From assembly GCF_000385175.1 (NCBI RefSeq), contig NZ_ARQJ01000033.1:248001-312000 (forward strand): 64,000 nucleotides of DNA, read 5' to 3'. Both the position numbers and the translations under genes were made by a program. The first letter of the stretch is position 1, and each line of letters starts with the position of its first letter. Source of the DNA: Salinicoccus albus DSM 19776 (GTDB taxonomy: Bacteria > Bacillota > Bacilli > Staphylococcales > Salinicoccaceae). The notes under the pieces are model-generated. The model saw only the letters and a program-made list of their open reading frames with translations, did not search any database and had not been told where the DNA came from. Below are positions 30,839 through 41,899 of the stretch, in pieces.

Positions 30839-32989
30839 CTAATCACTCGGGTCGTTGGATTGAAGTGTGAATTCCACCGAAGTATCTTCACTGATTTCAG
30901 TCCCCGGACTGACTGACTGTTCATGAATATAGCCTTCACCACTCACTGATACTTCAATGTCCATGAATTCACCAAAAAGCAGCGCCTCACGCTTTGACAA
31001 CCCGGTAAGATCCGGCATCAGCTGGTCTCCATCCGTTTTTACAAAGAATGTGTCATATGGCAGCAGTGTATCATTTTTCGGATAATGATCTGTAATTTCT
31101 TCACCGTCACCAACGACGACCGTATCAATGGTATCCTGGGTCATAGGGTCAGCCTCACTCAGTTCAGAGCCTGTATAATCGCCGACTTCAACAGCTTCTC
31201 CGTCCTGATTGTCCTCTCCCCCTTCAACCTCAAGATATTTAAGCGTCCGTTCCATCAGAGGATTGAATCCGCGTGCGACACCATTATCCCATGTTTCCGC
31301 CTTATTTTCACTGGCACGTTTTATGCCGTAATAGACGATGACCTCCGGATCATCCTCCGGCGCATAGCCAAGGAAAGATGTCATATATTCATAAGCGCCG
31401 TCCAAATAACCGCCATTTTCAGGGTCCGGCACCTGGGCAGTTCCAGATTTTCCAGCCACTTCATATTCATCCAGCAGATACTGGGAGTTATGGTCACGAG
31501 AGCCTCCGACCAGAGTGTTGATCTCCTCCTGGGTCCGATCAGCGGCTGCTTCCGGAATGACCTGTCTGACAACCGTCTCTTCATTATCCTCGACTGTTTC
31601 GCCAGTCTCCGGGTCTTTCACTTCATCAACGACATATGGCTGCTTCATCTGACCGCCGTTCAATATAGCTGTCATTCCCTGGACCATTTGAATTGGTGTG
31701 ACTGTTGATGTCTGACCGAAAGATGTCGTTTTCCGCTGCAGCTCGTTATCCCAGGCGATGACACCGGAAGGTTCATTTTGGAAGGGCGACCCAGTCGGCT
31801 CGCCAAAACCGAATTTCTGATAATAATCGAGCATTTTATCTTCGCCGACCTTATCCTGGAGAAGCATCATCAGTGCATTTGATGAATACTGCATCCCTTC
31901 ATTATAAGTAATTTCTCCCCAGCCTTCAGGTTCCCAATCGTTAATGGTATGTCCGTTCACATCGTAGGATCCGGATTCATACGTCTCATCCGGATTATAT
32001 TCGCCTTCGGCAATTGCAGCAGCCAGACCAAACACTTTAAATGTGGATCCGGGTTCGAATGAATCCTGGTACAGCTTATTCATCCAGCTGTTGCCAAATC
32101 CTTCCCGGGTTCTCGGATTAAAGGCCGGCCGCTGCCCGCCTGCCAGAATTTCGCCGGTTTCTGCATCCGCCACAACGGCAAACAGTTCTTCCGGTTTGAA
32201 ATGTTCCTCCATCGTGTCCAGCGATTCTTCAAGATAGAGCTGGATGTTCGAGTCTATAGTGAGCTGCATATTGGCACCATTCCGGGCCGGCTCGACATTG
32301 TCAGAGTTCGGGACCATATACCCCCACAAGTCCTGTGTATAGTCCACCGATCCGTCCGTTCCGCTGAGTATATCGTTATACGCCCGCTCAAGCCCCATCT
32401 GTCCTTCCAGTTCGCCTGATTCCTGAGATCGTTCCGCATGACCGACAATATGGGAAGCGAAATTTCCGTTGGGATAAAAGCGTTTCGTTTCAGATTCGAA
32501 TACGAGTCCGGGAATATCAGAGGCCTCGAGTTCATTTTTCTGATTGAATGATATGTCTCGCCCAGCACGCCCGAATTCCACTTGGAACTGACCATTTTCA
32601 ATGCCGTCATTAATACGGGATTCTATTTCTGAAGATTCCATATCAATCACTTGAGAAAGACCTTCTGCTGCAGCTTCAGGATCACTGACATGGTTCGGAT
32701 AATCGCTGTCTGTAATCAGTGCTACACGATAGGATTCCATGTCACTGGCAATCACGTTGCCTTCTCTGTCCAATATATCTCCACGCTCTGCTTCATTGAC
32801 TGAAGAACGGGAAAACCTTTCCTCTCCATGGGCTATCAAATCTTCGTCATCCAGAGATTTTCCGATCATTAAATAGCTGAATTGCCAAAATATGCAAAGA
32901 AAAAGCACTCCTATACCTAAATAAATAAGGAGCGCACCTACAGATAGCCGTTTTGTTTTACTGCCAAATTTGAATCTAATTTTCGCCAT
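30839..32989 (-). CDS. pbp1: Penicillin-binding protein 1, septal transpeptidase with PASTA domains
   Basis: Class B PBP, the divisome transpeptidase partner of FtsW. I start at the ATG at 32989 (MAKIRFKFGS, 716 residues), which overlaps the ftsL end by 14 bases; the frame extends four codons further to a TTG. A short cytoplasmic tail and one membrane segment (about residues 18-42) precede the dimerisation domain. The transpeptidase domain has SxxK (S315-K318, GSTFK), SSN (369-371) and KSGT (514-517). Two C-terminal PASTA repeats follow (about 590-716). The architecture matches staphylococcal PBP1. Confidence 0.95.
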   Translation of the reverse strand: MAKIRFKFGSKTKRLSVGALLIYLGIGVLFLCIFWQFSYLMIGKSLDDEDLIAHGEERFSRSSVNEAERGDILDREGNVIASDMESYRVALITDSDYPNHVSDPEAAAEGLSQVIDMESSEIESRINDGIENGQFQVEFGRAGRDISFNQKNELEASDIPGLVFESETKRFYPNGNFASHIVGHAERSQESGELEGQMGLERAYNDILSGTDGSVDYTQDLWGYMVPNSDNVEPARNGANMQLTIDSNIQLYLEESLDTMEEHFKPEELFAVVADAETGEILAGGQRPAFNPRTREGFGNSWMNKLYQDSFEPGSTFKVFGLAAAIAEGEYNPDETYESGSYDVNGHTINDWEPEGWGEITYNEGMQYSSNALMMLLQDKVGEDKMLDYYQKFGFGEPTGSPFQNEPSGVIAWDNELQRKTTSFGQTSTVTPIQMVQGMTAILNGGQMKQPYVVDEVKDPETGETVEDNEETVVRQVIPEAAADRTQEEINTLVGGSRDHNSQYLLDEYEVAGKSGTAQVPDPENGGYLDGAYEYMTSFLGYAPEDDPEVIVYYGIKRASENKAETWDNGVARGFNPLMERTLKYLEVEGGEDNQDGEAVEVGDYTGSELSEADPMTQDTIDTVVVGDGEEITDHYPKNDTLLPYDTFFVKTDGDQLMPDLTGLSKREALLFGEFMDIEVSVSGEGYIHEQSVSPGTEISEDTSVEFTLQSNDPSD

Positions 32990-33362
32990 ATTTCTCAGCA
33001 ACCTTTATGTTTCCGTTGTTCTGATCGAGTCCGAGTTCATTGGCCTTCTCATAAATTCTGTCGTAAGACGCCAGGTCGGTGACTTCAGTGTTCAGTTCAC
33101 TGATTTCACCTTCCTTAGTTGCAATATCACTTTCCACTTGTGTGATTTGCGTTTGAAGGTCGTATGCTTCCATTTTTAAAGATAGCACGTAGATTGACAC
33201 TGTCGCAATTAATATGAATAAAAATAAATATACTAATGTTTCAGATCTTTTCAACCCTACAACATGAGATTTTGTCTTTGTTTCCGCACCGGTTTCCACC
33301 TTCTTTTCCGGTGCAGCCCCTGTGTCAGGCAGAACGTTCTTATTATATCTCTCTACTGCCAT
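32976..33362 (-). CDS. ftsL: Cell-division protein FtsL
   Basis: Bitopic divisome protein of 128 residues: a basic cytoplasmic tail of about 43 residues, one membrane segment (TLVYLFLFILIATVSIYVLS) and an extracellular leucine-zipper-like coiled coil (MEAYDLQTQITQVESDIAT...). It bridges DivIB/DivIC to PBP1-FtsW. The sequence is poorly conserved across the family, so the position between rsmH and pbp1 is part of the evidence. Confidence 0.92.
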   Translation of the reverse strand: MAVERYNKNVLPDTGAAPEKKVETGAETKTKSHVVGLKRSETLVYLFLFILIATVSIYVLSLKMEAYDLQTQITQVESDIATKEGEISELNTEVTDLASYDRIYEKANELGLDQNNGNIKVAEKYGEN

Positions 33363-33374
33363 TATAACAACTCC

Positions 33375-34304
33375 CTATTTCTGTTTGACGGCAATGCGTA
33401 ACCTTGCACTTTTTGCTCTCGGGTTTGTTTCAAGTGACTCAGTATCGGCCGTAATCGGTTTTTTATTCACTCTTTTTAAAATCGGCTGATAGCCTTCCGG
33501 TATGACCGGCATGTTTCTTGGAAGGTCCGGTCCCTTTTCGTATTCCATATACATCTGTTTGCAAATTCTGTCTTCCAGAGAATGAAAAGTGATGACAGAT
33601 ACTCTGCCATTTTTGCGCAACAGTTCAATCGCCTGGTCGAGCGACCGTTCAAACACACCAAGTTCATCATTTACAGCAATTCTCAATGCCTGAAAAACAC
33701 GCTTTGCCGGATGCCCGCCGGTTCTTCTGAATTTATGAGGGATTTGGGATTTGATGATTTCAGTCAGTTCAGTTGTTGTTTCAATCGGGGTTTCTTTTCT
33801 TAATCTTTCGATTTCTCTCGCAATTTTTTTTGAAAATTTTTCCTCACCATAGCGGAAAAATATGTTCACCAGCTGCTCGTATGAATATGTATTGACTATT
33901 TCATAAGCATCAAGTGCTGCCGACTGATCCATCCTCATATCAAGACGGGCTTCTCTGGAATGGCTGAATCCCCTTTCCGTCATGTCCAGCTGCGGACTTG
34001 AAACCCCAAGGTCATACATTATCCCGTCAATCTTGTTAATGTTTATGTTTTCAAGTTCGTCCTGTAGATTTTCAAAGTTTGAATGGATGAGCGTGAGGTT
34101 GTCGTTCCCCCTGAATCTTTCTTCTGCATTTTTTATCGCGGCTTCATCCTGATCAAATGCAATGAGTCTTCCAGTACTCAACTGACTCAGCAGGTATTCG
34201 GCATGACCGCCGCCCCCGAGGGTCGCGTCTATATAAACACCTTCCGGATGTACATCCAGTCCATCCACAGTTTCTTTGAGCAGAACAGTATCGTGTCTGA
34301 ACAT
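33375..34304 (-). CDS. rsmH: 16S rRNA (cytosine(1402)-N4)-methyltransferase
   Basis: SAM-dependent enzyme that methylates N4 of C1402 in the ribosomal P site. The SAM-binding motif [14 protein letters not shown] is near residue 28, followed by [12 protein letters not shown] and the HSLEDRICK segment. The 309-residue length is normal. It is the second gene of the mra cluster, 11 bases after mraZ. Confidence 0.97.
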   Translation of the reverse strand: MFRHDTVLLKETVDGLDVHPEGVYIDATLGGGGHAEYLLSQLSTGRLIAFDQDEAAIKNAEERFRGNDNLTLIHSNFENLQDELENININKIDGIMYDLGVSSPQLDMTERGFSHSREARLDMRMDQSAALDAYEIVNTYSYEQLVNIFFRYGEEKFSKKIAREIERLRKETPIETTTELTEIIKSQIPHKFRRTGGHPAKRVFQALRIAVNDELGVFERSLDQAIELLRKNGRVSVITFHSLEDRICKQMYMEYEKGPDLPRNMPVIPEGYQPILKRVNKKPITADTESLETNPRAKSARLRIAVKQK

Positions 34305-34315
34305 ATCCTCACATC

Positions 34316-34747
34316 CTATAGATTAAAATCAATCAGGTCTTCTGCAATATCTTCGAAGTTATCCTCGGACTCAGTGTAGAAGTTCTCCCATTCATCCGTA
34401 TCCCATATTTCTATTCTTCCGGAAACACCAATAACCGTACATTCTTTTTTTAGACCGGCATATTCTCTCAGATTTGAAGGGATATTGATTCTGCCCTGTT
34501 TGTCCACTTCCACCTGGGCAGCACCTGAAAAGAATAACCGCATAAATTTTCTTGCATCTTTTTTAGTCAAAGGCAGAGATTTCATTTTTTCTTCAATTCG
34601 TGCCCATTCATCGAATGTGTAGCCGAACAGACACTTATCGAGACCACGGGTGATGACAAATGCTTCACTCAGTTCCTCACGAAATTTGCTTGGTACAATC
34701 ATGCGTCCCTTAGAATCAAGCTGATGCTTGTATTCACCCATGAACAT
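34316..34747 (-). CDS. mraZ: Transcriptional regulator MraZ
   Basis: First gene of the division and cell-wall cluster. Two SpoVT/AbrB-like half-domains are visible: [21 protein letters not shown] at the N-terminus and [21 protein letters not shown] in the second half, both with the family's DxKGR motif. The 143-residue length is normal. MraZ binds short direct repeats in its own promoter; three GTGG repeats with a 10-base period lie about 30-55 bases upstream. The GGAGGTGA site is strong. Confidence 0.97.
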   Translation of the reverse strand: MFMGEYKHQLDSKGRMIVPSKFREELSEAFVITRGLDKCLFGYTFDEWARIEEKMKSLPLTKKDARKFMRLFFSGAAQVEVDKQGRINIPSNLREYAGLKKECTVIGVSGRIEIWDTDEWENFYTESEDNFEDIAEDLIDFNL

Positions 34748-34777
34748 GCCATCACCTCCGCCTATATATGTAATTTA

Positions 34778-34801
34778 CCACATCTCCCCACTTCATACCA
34801 C
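34778..34801 (-). promoter_or_regulatory. MraZ-binding repeat array
   Basis: GTGG occurs three times on the minus strand at exactly 10-base intervals (34801-34798, 34791-34788, 34781-34778), inside the mraZ promoter region. TGG-containing repeats with 10-base spacing are the known MraZ-box pattern in other bacteria; assigning them here is by analogy. Confidence 0.7.
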
Positions 34802-34837
34802 AATTTATCGGCTATTCCCTGGATTTTATTTTCAGAC

Positions 34838-34877
34838 AATAAAAAAGACAGTTTTCCGAATTCGGAAAACTGTCTTT
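34838..34877 (-). terminator. Terminator of bshC
   Basis: A perfect 17-bp palindromic hairpin (34844-34877) followed on the minus strand by TTTATTG. Confidence 0.9.
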
Positions 34878-34888
34878 AAATGGCGGTT

Positions 34889-36472
34889 TTAAAAGGTTTT
34901 TATAATAGTCAGATCTGTGGTGTAACGAAGTGGAGGCATAGTGGAGGGAACTTGAAATACCCAGGGATGATAAACCCTTTCCTGCAATGCCCCGTCCGGC
35001 ATCAATTTTTCAACGGCCTCGTCCAGGTCATTTAACTGGTGTCTCAAACTGCGTTTGACTTCCAGCTGATACCTTTTCTTCAGATAATCAAGCTGTCTTT
35101 CATGTATATGCATATTGGCTTTTATCAGATCTTCATATTGGTCTCTGCCTTCAGCACTCAGCATAATTTTATAATCTTTCTGTAATTTGCCGGCAATTTC
35201 ATCTACTTCATCTTTGAATGATTCATCTGTATTCTCCCTGACTAATGATTCTTTTTGCACTTCGGCCTGATGCATCATATCCGGGGAAAGACGCAGATTA
35301 TATCCTGTCATCAGTTTGACGGTTCTCTGATCTGCATGAATTATCTCCATGCGTTTTAAAACGATCGGCATCTTAAGATCCATCGCGTCAAACACTTCGT
35401 GAAGCTCTCCCCAGTACTTCACTTCAGCGCCGCCGCCCGCAAAAATCAGAGTGTTAAACAGCATCTCCTGCATCAGCGGCCGTGTTACCACATTGTTGCT
35501 GAACGTTTCAGGACTGTCATAGAGCCTTTGTAAAAGGGCGGATTTATCCACAGGGCCGTCATCCGAGTGAAATTCACCTGCTTTAAATTCGAGCAGTGTC
35601 CGCTTATAATCCGAGCCGGTAAAAAGGTGGGCATTACTATCAGTTTCTATGACCGGGCGGAGTTCAGCCGACCTGTTGAAAACCTTCTGTCCGTGCCTGA
35701 ATGCACGATCGATATCAGAATGATTCTGAACCATCTGTTCGAACATCGGAATCTCAAGTTCCCTGATGCTGCGGGAGTGGGCGTTGAAGATAATTAAACC
35801 ATCTTCCTTGAAGGCATCGTGTACCAGTGCATGGAATAACTCCGTCCAATAGTCATTGGTCTCAATCATTTCCGCCACTAACCGCTTCTTTTCCTTTAAA
35901 AAGCTGGAATCCCCGCATGCTTCAATAATCCTGTCCAGGACATTTTTCATTTCTGCCTTGTCATACTTATAGAATCCGAGACTCATCGGGACGGTCAGGT
36001 TGGGCTTATATGATATTTTCTGTCTTCTTCTGTGGTCGCGGTCGTATATATGCGTATGATTGACTTCTTCAAAATCGTGATCTTCACCTGCCACCCAGAA
36101 AACCGGCACAGCCTCATAATCGAAATTTTCCCTGATTTCATCCGTCAGCACAAGCAGAGTGATGATTTTATGCATAATATATGCCGGGCTCATAAAAAGA
36201 CCGGCCTGCTGACCACCAATGACCACCCGGTGACCGCTTCTTAACTTATCTATATTCAATCGCTGCGGTTCACTGAGACCGAAGACTGCCATCTCCTCTT
36301 CAATAATATCAGCAAGCTTTTCTGTATGATCGTGAACCGGCCTGTCTAAAACAGAATCAATGCTTTCTTTATCATAGGTCATATTTTGATAGAATCCCAA
36401 CAGCGTTTCATCTTTCTTTGAGAATCGTTCTAAAAATTTATCCTTCTGGAAGTTTATACATTCAATTTCCAT
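34889..36472 (-). CDS. bshC: Bacillithiol biosynthesis cysteine-adding enzyme BshC
   Basis: Last enzyme of bacillithiol synthesis, joining cysteine to GlcN-malate; bacillithiol is the main low-molecular-weight thiol of many Firmicutes. The protein has the family's N-terminal INFQKDKFLERF region, VVIGGQQAGLFMSPAYIMHKI (nucleotide-binding-like loop), VFWVAGEDHDFEEVNH and the C-terminal coiled coil and YHPWVFQVP end. The 527-residue length is close to that of known BshC. It is transcribed alone between a sigma-A promoter and a strong terminator, just upstream of mraZ as in staphylococci. Confidence 0.95.
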   Translation of the reverse strand: MEIECINFQKDKFLERFSKKDETLLGFYQNMTYDKESIDSVLDRPVHDHTEKLADIIEEEMAVFGLSEPQRLNIDKLRSGHRVVIGGQQAGLFMSPAYIMHKIITLLVLTDEIRENFDYEAVPVFWVAGEDHDFEEVNHTHIYDRDHRRRQKISYKPNLTVPMSLGFYKYDKAEMKNVLDRIIEACGDSSFLKEKKRLVAEMIETNDYWTELFHALVHDAFKEDGLIIFNAHSRSIRELEIPMFEQMVQNHSDIDRAFRHGQKVFNRSAELRPVIETDSNAHLFTGSDYKRTLLEFKAGEFHSDDGPVDKSALLQRLYDSPETFSNNVVTRPLMQEMLFNTLIFAGGGAEVKYWGELHEVFDAMDLKMPIVLKRMEIIHADQRTVKLMTGYNLRLSPDMMHQAEVQKESLVRENTDESFKDEVDEIAGKLQKDYKIMLSAEGRDQYEDLIKANMHIHERQLDYLKKRYQLEVKRSLRHQLNDLDEAVEKLMPDGALQERVYHPWVFQVPSTMPPLRYTTDLTIIKTF

Positions 36473-36504
36473 GACTTATCTCCTTAATTAAAGATGTTAT
36501 AATA

Positions 36505-36533
36505 ATTATAAATACTATAAACACAGAAAACAA
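36505..36533 (-). promoter_or_regulatory. Sigma-A promoter of bshC
   Basis: On the minus strand, TTGTTT (36533-36528) and a perfect TATAAT (36510-36505) are separated by 17 bases. The -35 box touches the -35 box of the divergent ylbP promoter. Confidence 0.75.
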
Positions 36534-36563
36534 TTGAATGGTTTCAAATGGATATACTATAAT
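36534..36563 (+). promoter_or_regulatory. Sigma-A promoter of ylbP
   Basis: TTGAAT (36534-36539), an 18-base spacer and a perfect TATAAT (36558-36563), 22 bases before the ylbP ATG. Confidence 0.7.
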
Positions 36564-36585
36564 GATGATAAAGGAGAGAGTGATA

Positions 36586-37092
36586 ATGGCAGAGGTAAAA
36601 AACTTAGCAATCAATTATAAAACAGTTGAAGACTTTAAAAAGTTCAGGGAATATGGTGCGCAGGAGCTTCAGATGACAAAGGAACTTGAAGCTAACATGA
36701 TTGACGCAAATATCGATTCACCATTTTACGGCATCTATGTAGGAGATAATCTTGCGGCACGTATGTGCCTGTTCAAGCAGGACGATGAGAAGAACAGGAA
36801 GCCTATTTTCGACCCGCCACATGAATATCTGGTGATCTGGAAACTTGAAGTCCTGGAAAAATATCAGGACAGGGGGTTCGGCACTCAGCTTATCGACTAT
36901 GTCAAACAGTTTGACTTCCCTGTAAAAGCAATCAGCCGCCAGAATGCGCGACCGTTCTTTGAAAAACACGGTTTTGAAACACTGCCATATGATATCGAGC
37001 GTGATATGGCCGATGACTCACTTGTCTGGTATCCACAGGGATATGTACTTAAACAGCAGAAAGAACTGGATACAGAAGCCGGCACAGAATAA
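36586..37092 (+). CDS. ylbP: GNAT-family N-acetyltransferase (YlbP-like)
   Basis: A 168-residue GNAT protein starting MAEVKNLAIN at 36586, five bases after AAGGAGAGAG; upstream in-frame Met codons overlap the promoter and are rejected. The acetyl-CoA-binding segment is WKLEVLEKYQDRGFGTQLIDYVK, with the usual Q/R-x-x-G-x-G/A pattern, followed by RPFFEKHGFE. The substrate is unknown. The position between bshC and rpmF/yceD parallels B. subtilis ylbP. It ends at a terminator shared with rpmF. Confidence 0.88.
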   Translation: MAEVKNLAINYKTVEDFKKFREYGAQELQMTKELEANMIDANIDSPFYGIYVGDNLAARMCLFKQDDEKNRKPIFDPPHEYLVIWKLEVLEKYQDRGFGTQLIDYVKQFDFPVKAISRQNARPFFEKHGFETLPYDIERDMADDSLVWYPQGYVLKQQKELDTEAGTE

Positions 37093-37096
37093 CCGG

Positions 37097-37138
37097 AAAA
37101 AAGAGCAGTTGATGAGTATTCATCAACTGCTCTTTTCA
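37097..37138. terminator. Bidirectional terminator between ylbP and rpmF
   Basis: A 16-bp stem (37099-37114 with 37121-37136) with a six-base loop and A/T-rich flanks on both sides. It can end ylbP on the plus strand and yceD-rpmF on the minus strand. Confidence 0.88.
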
Positions 37139-37147
37139 GTCTGCCAG

Positions 37148-37321
37148 TTAATTGGCGACAACATCTTCACCTTTATAACTGCCGCACTCTTTGCATACAC
37201 GATGAGAAAGTTTCATCTCTCCACAGTTTGGGCATTCAACCATGCCAGGTACTGAAAGTTTCTTATGCGTACGTCGTTTTCTTTTGCGTGTAATTGAAGT
37301 TCTTCTTTTTGGTACTGCCAT
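37148..37321 (-). CDS. rpmF: 50S ribosomal protein L32
   Basis: A 57-residue protein ([17 protein letters not shown]... ending GEDVVAN). The highly basic N-terminus and the four Cys in CPNC and CKEC (C30, C33, C43, C46) mark the zinc-binding form of L32. It starts three bases after yceD, with an AAGGAGG site inside the end of yceD. The yceD-rpmF pair is conserved in most bacteria. Confidence 0.97.
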   Translation of the reverse strand: MAVPKRRTSITRKRKRRTHKKLSVPGMVECPNCGEMKLSHRVCKECGSYKGEDVVAN

Positions 37322-37324
37322 ATC

Positions 37325-37849
37325 TTAATCCTCCTTATTTCCATTGTCACTTTCCGGTAGCAGTGACTGTAGCTTTGATAGTCTCGGATCCACTTTCTGC
37401 GCTTTTTCCTGAGCCAGCGCCTCTTCATCTGTGACTGTCCAATCCCTGCCGCCTGCAGGCACTTCATCACTCTCAGAAATGAAGTTCGGGATGTTGACGA
37501 CGATCAGTTCACGCACAACCGGCTCCAAATCCAATGTGTGGATTACCGGATGTACATTTTCATCCAATTCATCCGTCTCCTCCACATCTTCATCAAATGA
37601 TTCATAGGATTCAATATGAAGTGGCACTTCGATATCTTCCGAGGTCCGGCTGTCGAGCATATTTACTACCGTATCGATAGTAAGTTCTATGCCGATGCGT
37701 CTGTGACCGACATCCATGTCACCCTTAACGGACGTCTCATTAAAACTGAGAACATCTGTCCGGTCTGTGATTTCCTTGAACTGGATTTTTTCATTCACAG
37801 ACATGCCTTTTTCCTTGAACTTTTTAAGCTGTGTCAATGACCATTTCAT
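37325..37849 (-). CDS. yceD: YceD/DUF177 family protein (YlbN)
   Basis: A 174-residue acidic protein with the DUF177 core (HRRIGIELTIDTVVNMLDSRTSEDIEVPLHIESYESF) and a C-terminal DPRLSKLQSLL segment. YceD proteins are encoded directly upstream of rpmF and are implicated in 23S rRNA or large-subunit maturation; the molecular role is unresolved. The usual Cys residues of some homologues are missing. A consensus promoter lies upstream. Confidence 0.9.
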   Translation of the reverse strand: MKWSLTQLKKFKEKGMSVNEKIQFKEITDRTDVLSFNETSVKGDMDVGHRRIGIELTIDTVVNMLDSRTSEDIEVPLHIESYESFDEDVEETDELDENVHPVIHTLDLEPVVRELIVVNIPNFISESDEVPAGGRDWTVTDEEALAQEKAQKVDPRLSKLQSLLPESDNGNKED

Positions 37850-37879
37850 ATAGTCTCACCTCTTATGAGCACAAAAAAC

Positions 37880-37908
37880 ATTGTACAATTTACAAGGTCT
37901 TCTGTCAA
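37880..37908 (-). promoter_or_regulatory. Consensus sigma-A promoter of yceD-rpmF
   Basis: On the minus strand, a perfect TTGACA (37908-37903) and TACAAT (37885-37880) are separated by 17 bases. This is the closest match to consensus in the window. Confidence 0.88.
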
Positions 37909-37987
37909 GTTGATTTCTTAACACCCATATATTTTCTTCCCGTCGTTTTTGCTACAATGTTAAGTATAAATGAAAGGGGTCTTATAC

Positions 37988-40135
<2,148 letters not shown>

Positions 40136-40196
40136 TGTTCTATTCACTTTCTTTCTATCAAGGGTTGGTTTAAAATGATGCATGGGAGTTGATTAC

Positions 40197-40565
40197 ATGC
40201 AAAAATTCATTACACTGGGCGAAGGCTACGGTGAAATATTCGAACTGGAAAGTCTGATAAACCATAACTACACCAGGGTGGAGAAATCACTTTTTCTGCA
40301 TACTGACAACCATCCATCCACTTTTCTGCTGGTAATGAAACCAGTACGTGGAAACTTCCAGGCAATCTACACCCTATACATGGGCATCCCATACAGAGAC
40401 GGTGAAGGACGGAAATATAATATGATACGCCAATGGTGTGAAGAAAAAAACATTCCGGTCATTGAACTTTCAACACGCAATCCGGATGATTTTTATGAAC
40501 GCGAACAATTTTATCAATATATGACAGGGGTGCTGAGGCTCAACCATCTGCTCCGGCCTTTATGA
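40197..40565 (+). CDS. Conserved hypothetical protein resembling B. subtilis YlbA
   Basis: A 122-residue protein starting MQKFITLGEGYGEIFELESL at 40197, eight bases after GGGAG. A GEGY-type start, FLLVMKPVRGNFQAIYTLYMGIPYRDG and a closing DFYEREQFYQYMTGVLRL resemble the short YlbA/DUF7147-type proteins in this neighbourhood of Firmicutes genomes. No catalytic motif, signal or membrane segment is visible, and the function is unknown. It converges on ylbG with a 16-base gap and no clear terminator. Confidence 0.75.
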   Translation: MQKFITLGEGYGEIFELESLINHNYTRVEKSLFLHTDNHPSTFLLVMKPVRGNFQAIYTLYMGIPYRDGEGRKYNMIRQWCEEKNIPVIELSTRNPDDFYEREQFYQYMTGVLRLNHLLRPL

Positions 40566-40581
40566 TAAAGGTTCAAAGAGA

Positions 40582-40845
40582 CTATATGACACGGTAATCC
40601 TCAGCTTCAAAGTTCTCAGTACCGTAATCCTTTCTGATATTCCGATATTCACTGACGATGATGTCCCTTACATATTTGAGCTTTTCCAGTTCCCCGATTG
40701 TTTGGGATAGCTCAGATTCATATATATATAGCAATAAGTACTTTTTATCCTTGTTCACATATATAAGATGACCGTATCTTTTCAATTGTCGTATAAACTT
40801 ATTTTGTTTAAAATATATATATATGCCGATGCGTTGTTCTAGCAT
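40582..40845 (-). CDS. ylbG: YlbG family protein (DUF2129)
   Basis: An 87-residue protein (MLEQRIGIYIYFKQNKFIRQ...) with the DUF2129 pattern of an RGxxVW-like beta-strand start, GHLIYVNKDKKYLLLYI and LEKLKYVRDI. These small cytoplasmic proteins are encoded near ylbF, rsmD and coaD in Bacillales; the function is unknown. GGTGGGA precedes the ATG. Confidence 0.88.
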   Translation of the reverse strand: MLEQRIGIYIYFKQNKFIRQLKRYGHLIYVNKDKKYLLLYIYESELSQTIGELEKLKYVRDIIVSEYRNIRKDYGTENFEAEDYRVI

Positions 40846-40935
40846 TACAGTCCCACCTTATAAAATCCTTTAGAGATATGGTACCATGGATATTAAGAGT
40901 TTTAAAATGAATCTATTGACTGGAGGCAGCAGAAT

Positions 40936-41856
40936 ATGAACAAGTGTATCAAAAGACTTTTAGCAGCAGCAGGTGTAACCGGTGGTATAATCGGCGGACT
41001 GTGGGTTGGAACCAAAGTGATGTCCGAACCGAGAATCAGAGACATCAAACCGTATTTCAGACACCGCTCCCCATATATTTTCGCACACCGTGGCGGTATG
41101 GGACTTGCGCCTGAACACACAAAAGCTGCATTTGACAAGGCCAATGAGTTTGACGTGGATGGATTTGAAGTCGATGTACGCATGACAAAAGACGAAGAGA
41201 TTGTCCTGTTCCATGATGCATATGTTGACCGCACTTCCAACGGTGCAGGACGCATCAATAATATGACACTTCAGGACCTCAAACAGCTTGATTTCGGCTA
41301 CCACTACAGAGATGTTGAAGGCAGCCATCCTTTCAGGGGTGCAAACGATGCAAAGATCATGACACTGAAAGAACTGCTTGAAAGTTATCCGGATAAACTC
41401 ATCAATATTGATATCAAAGATGAGCCGGAAACTTATGAAGGCAGTTTGATACCAAGCCTGCTCTATCGTTTGATTGATAAGACGGGCGTGCAGAACCGGG
41501 TCCTGGTAACAAGTTTCCATGATTCCCAGATTGACCGTTTCGGACTTTATTCCGGAGATACAGTTGCGCTTGGTGCCGGTACCGACCAGGTACGGGACGC
41601 GTATCTGGCATACACCACATTCTTTAAACATCTGTATACGCCAAAAGCGGATACTTTCCAAATGCCTGTAACCGTCAACAACATACCGCTTGATCATGAA
41701 GGTTTTATCGACTATCTGCAGAGTCTGAATATCGCAGTGGGCTACTGGGTGGTCAATGAAATGGATCAAATGGATGCGCTCATTCAAAAAGGCGCCCATA
41801 CGATCGTTACCGACTTTCCGGATATCAGCTTCCATCTGTTGAATGAAAGATATTAA
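40936..41856 (+). CDS. Glycerophosphodiester phosphodiesterase family protein
   Basis: Predicted to hydrolyse glycerophosphodiesters to glycerol-3-phosphate and an alcohol. An N-terminal hydrophobic segment (about residues 8-26, AAAGVTGGIIGGLWVG) suggests a membrane anchor or uncleaved signal facing outward. The GDPD domain has FAHRGG, EVDVRMTKD and VLFHDAYVDRTSNG (metal and catalytic residues), then INIDIKDEPE. The 306-residue length fits. GGAGG lies nine bases before the ATG. It lies between ylbG and ylbF, where Bacillus has no such gene. Confidence 0.92.
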   Translation: MNKCIKRLLAAAGVTGGIIGGLWVGTKVMSEPRIRDIKPYFRHRSPYIFAHRGGMGLAPEHTKAAFDKANEFDVDGFEVDVRMTKDEEIVLFHDAYVDRTSNGAGRINNMTLQDLKQLDFGYHYRDVEGSHPFRGANDAKIMTLKELLESYPDKLINIDIKDEPETYEGSLIPSLLYRLIDKTGVQNRVLVTSFHDSQIDRFGLYSGDTVALGAGTDQVRDAYLAYTTFFKHLYTPKADTFQMPVTVNNIPLDHEGFIDYLQSLNIAVGYWVVNEMDQMDALIQKGAHTIVTDFPDISFHLLNERY

Positions 41857-41898
41857 GTCATAAAATCCCCCTCTTTGACAGAGGGGGATTTTTATGAC
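41857..41898. terminator. Bidirectional terminator between the GDPD gene and ylbF
   Basis: A long inverted repeat (41857-41874 with 41880-41898) has a C/G-rich core flanked by A and T runs on each arm. It serves both convergent genes. Confidence 0.9.
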
Positions 41899-41899
41899 T

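Noticed and set aside
34844-34877. Perfect 34-base palindrome as an attachment site or insertion-sequence end
   Set aside because: It directly follows bshC and is followed by a T-run on that strand, so it is a terminator; no integrase or transposase is nearby.
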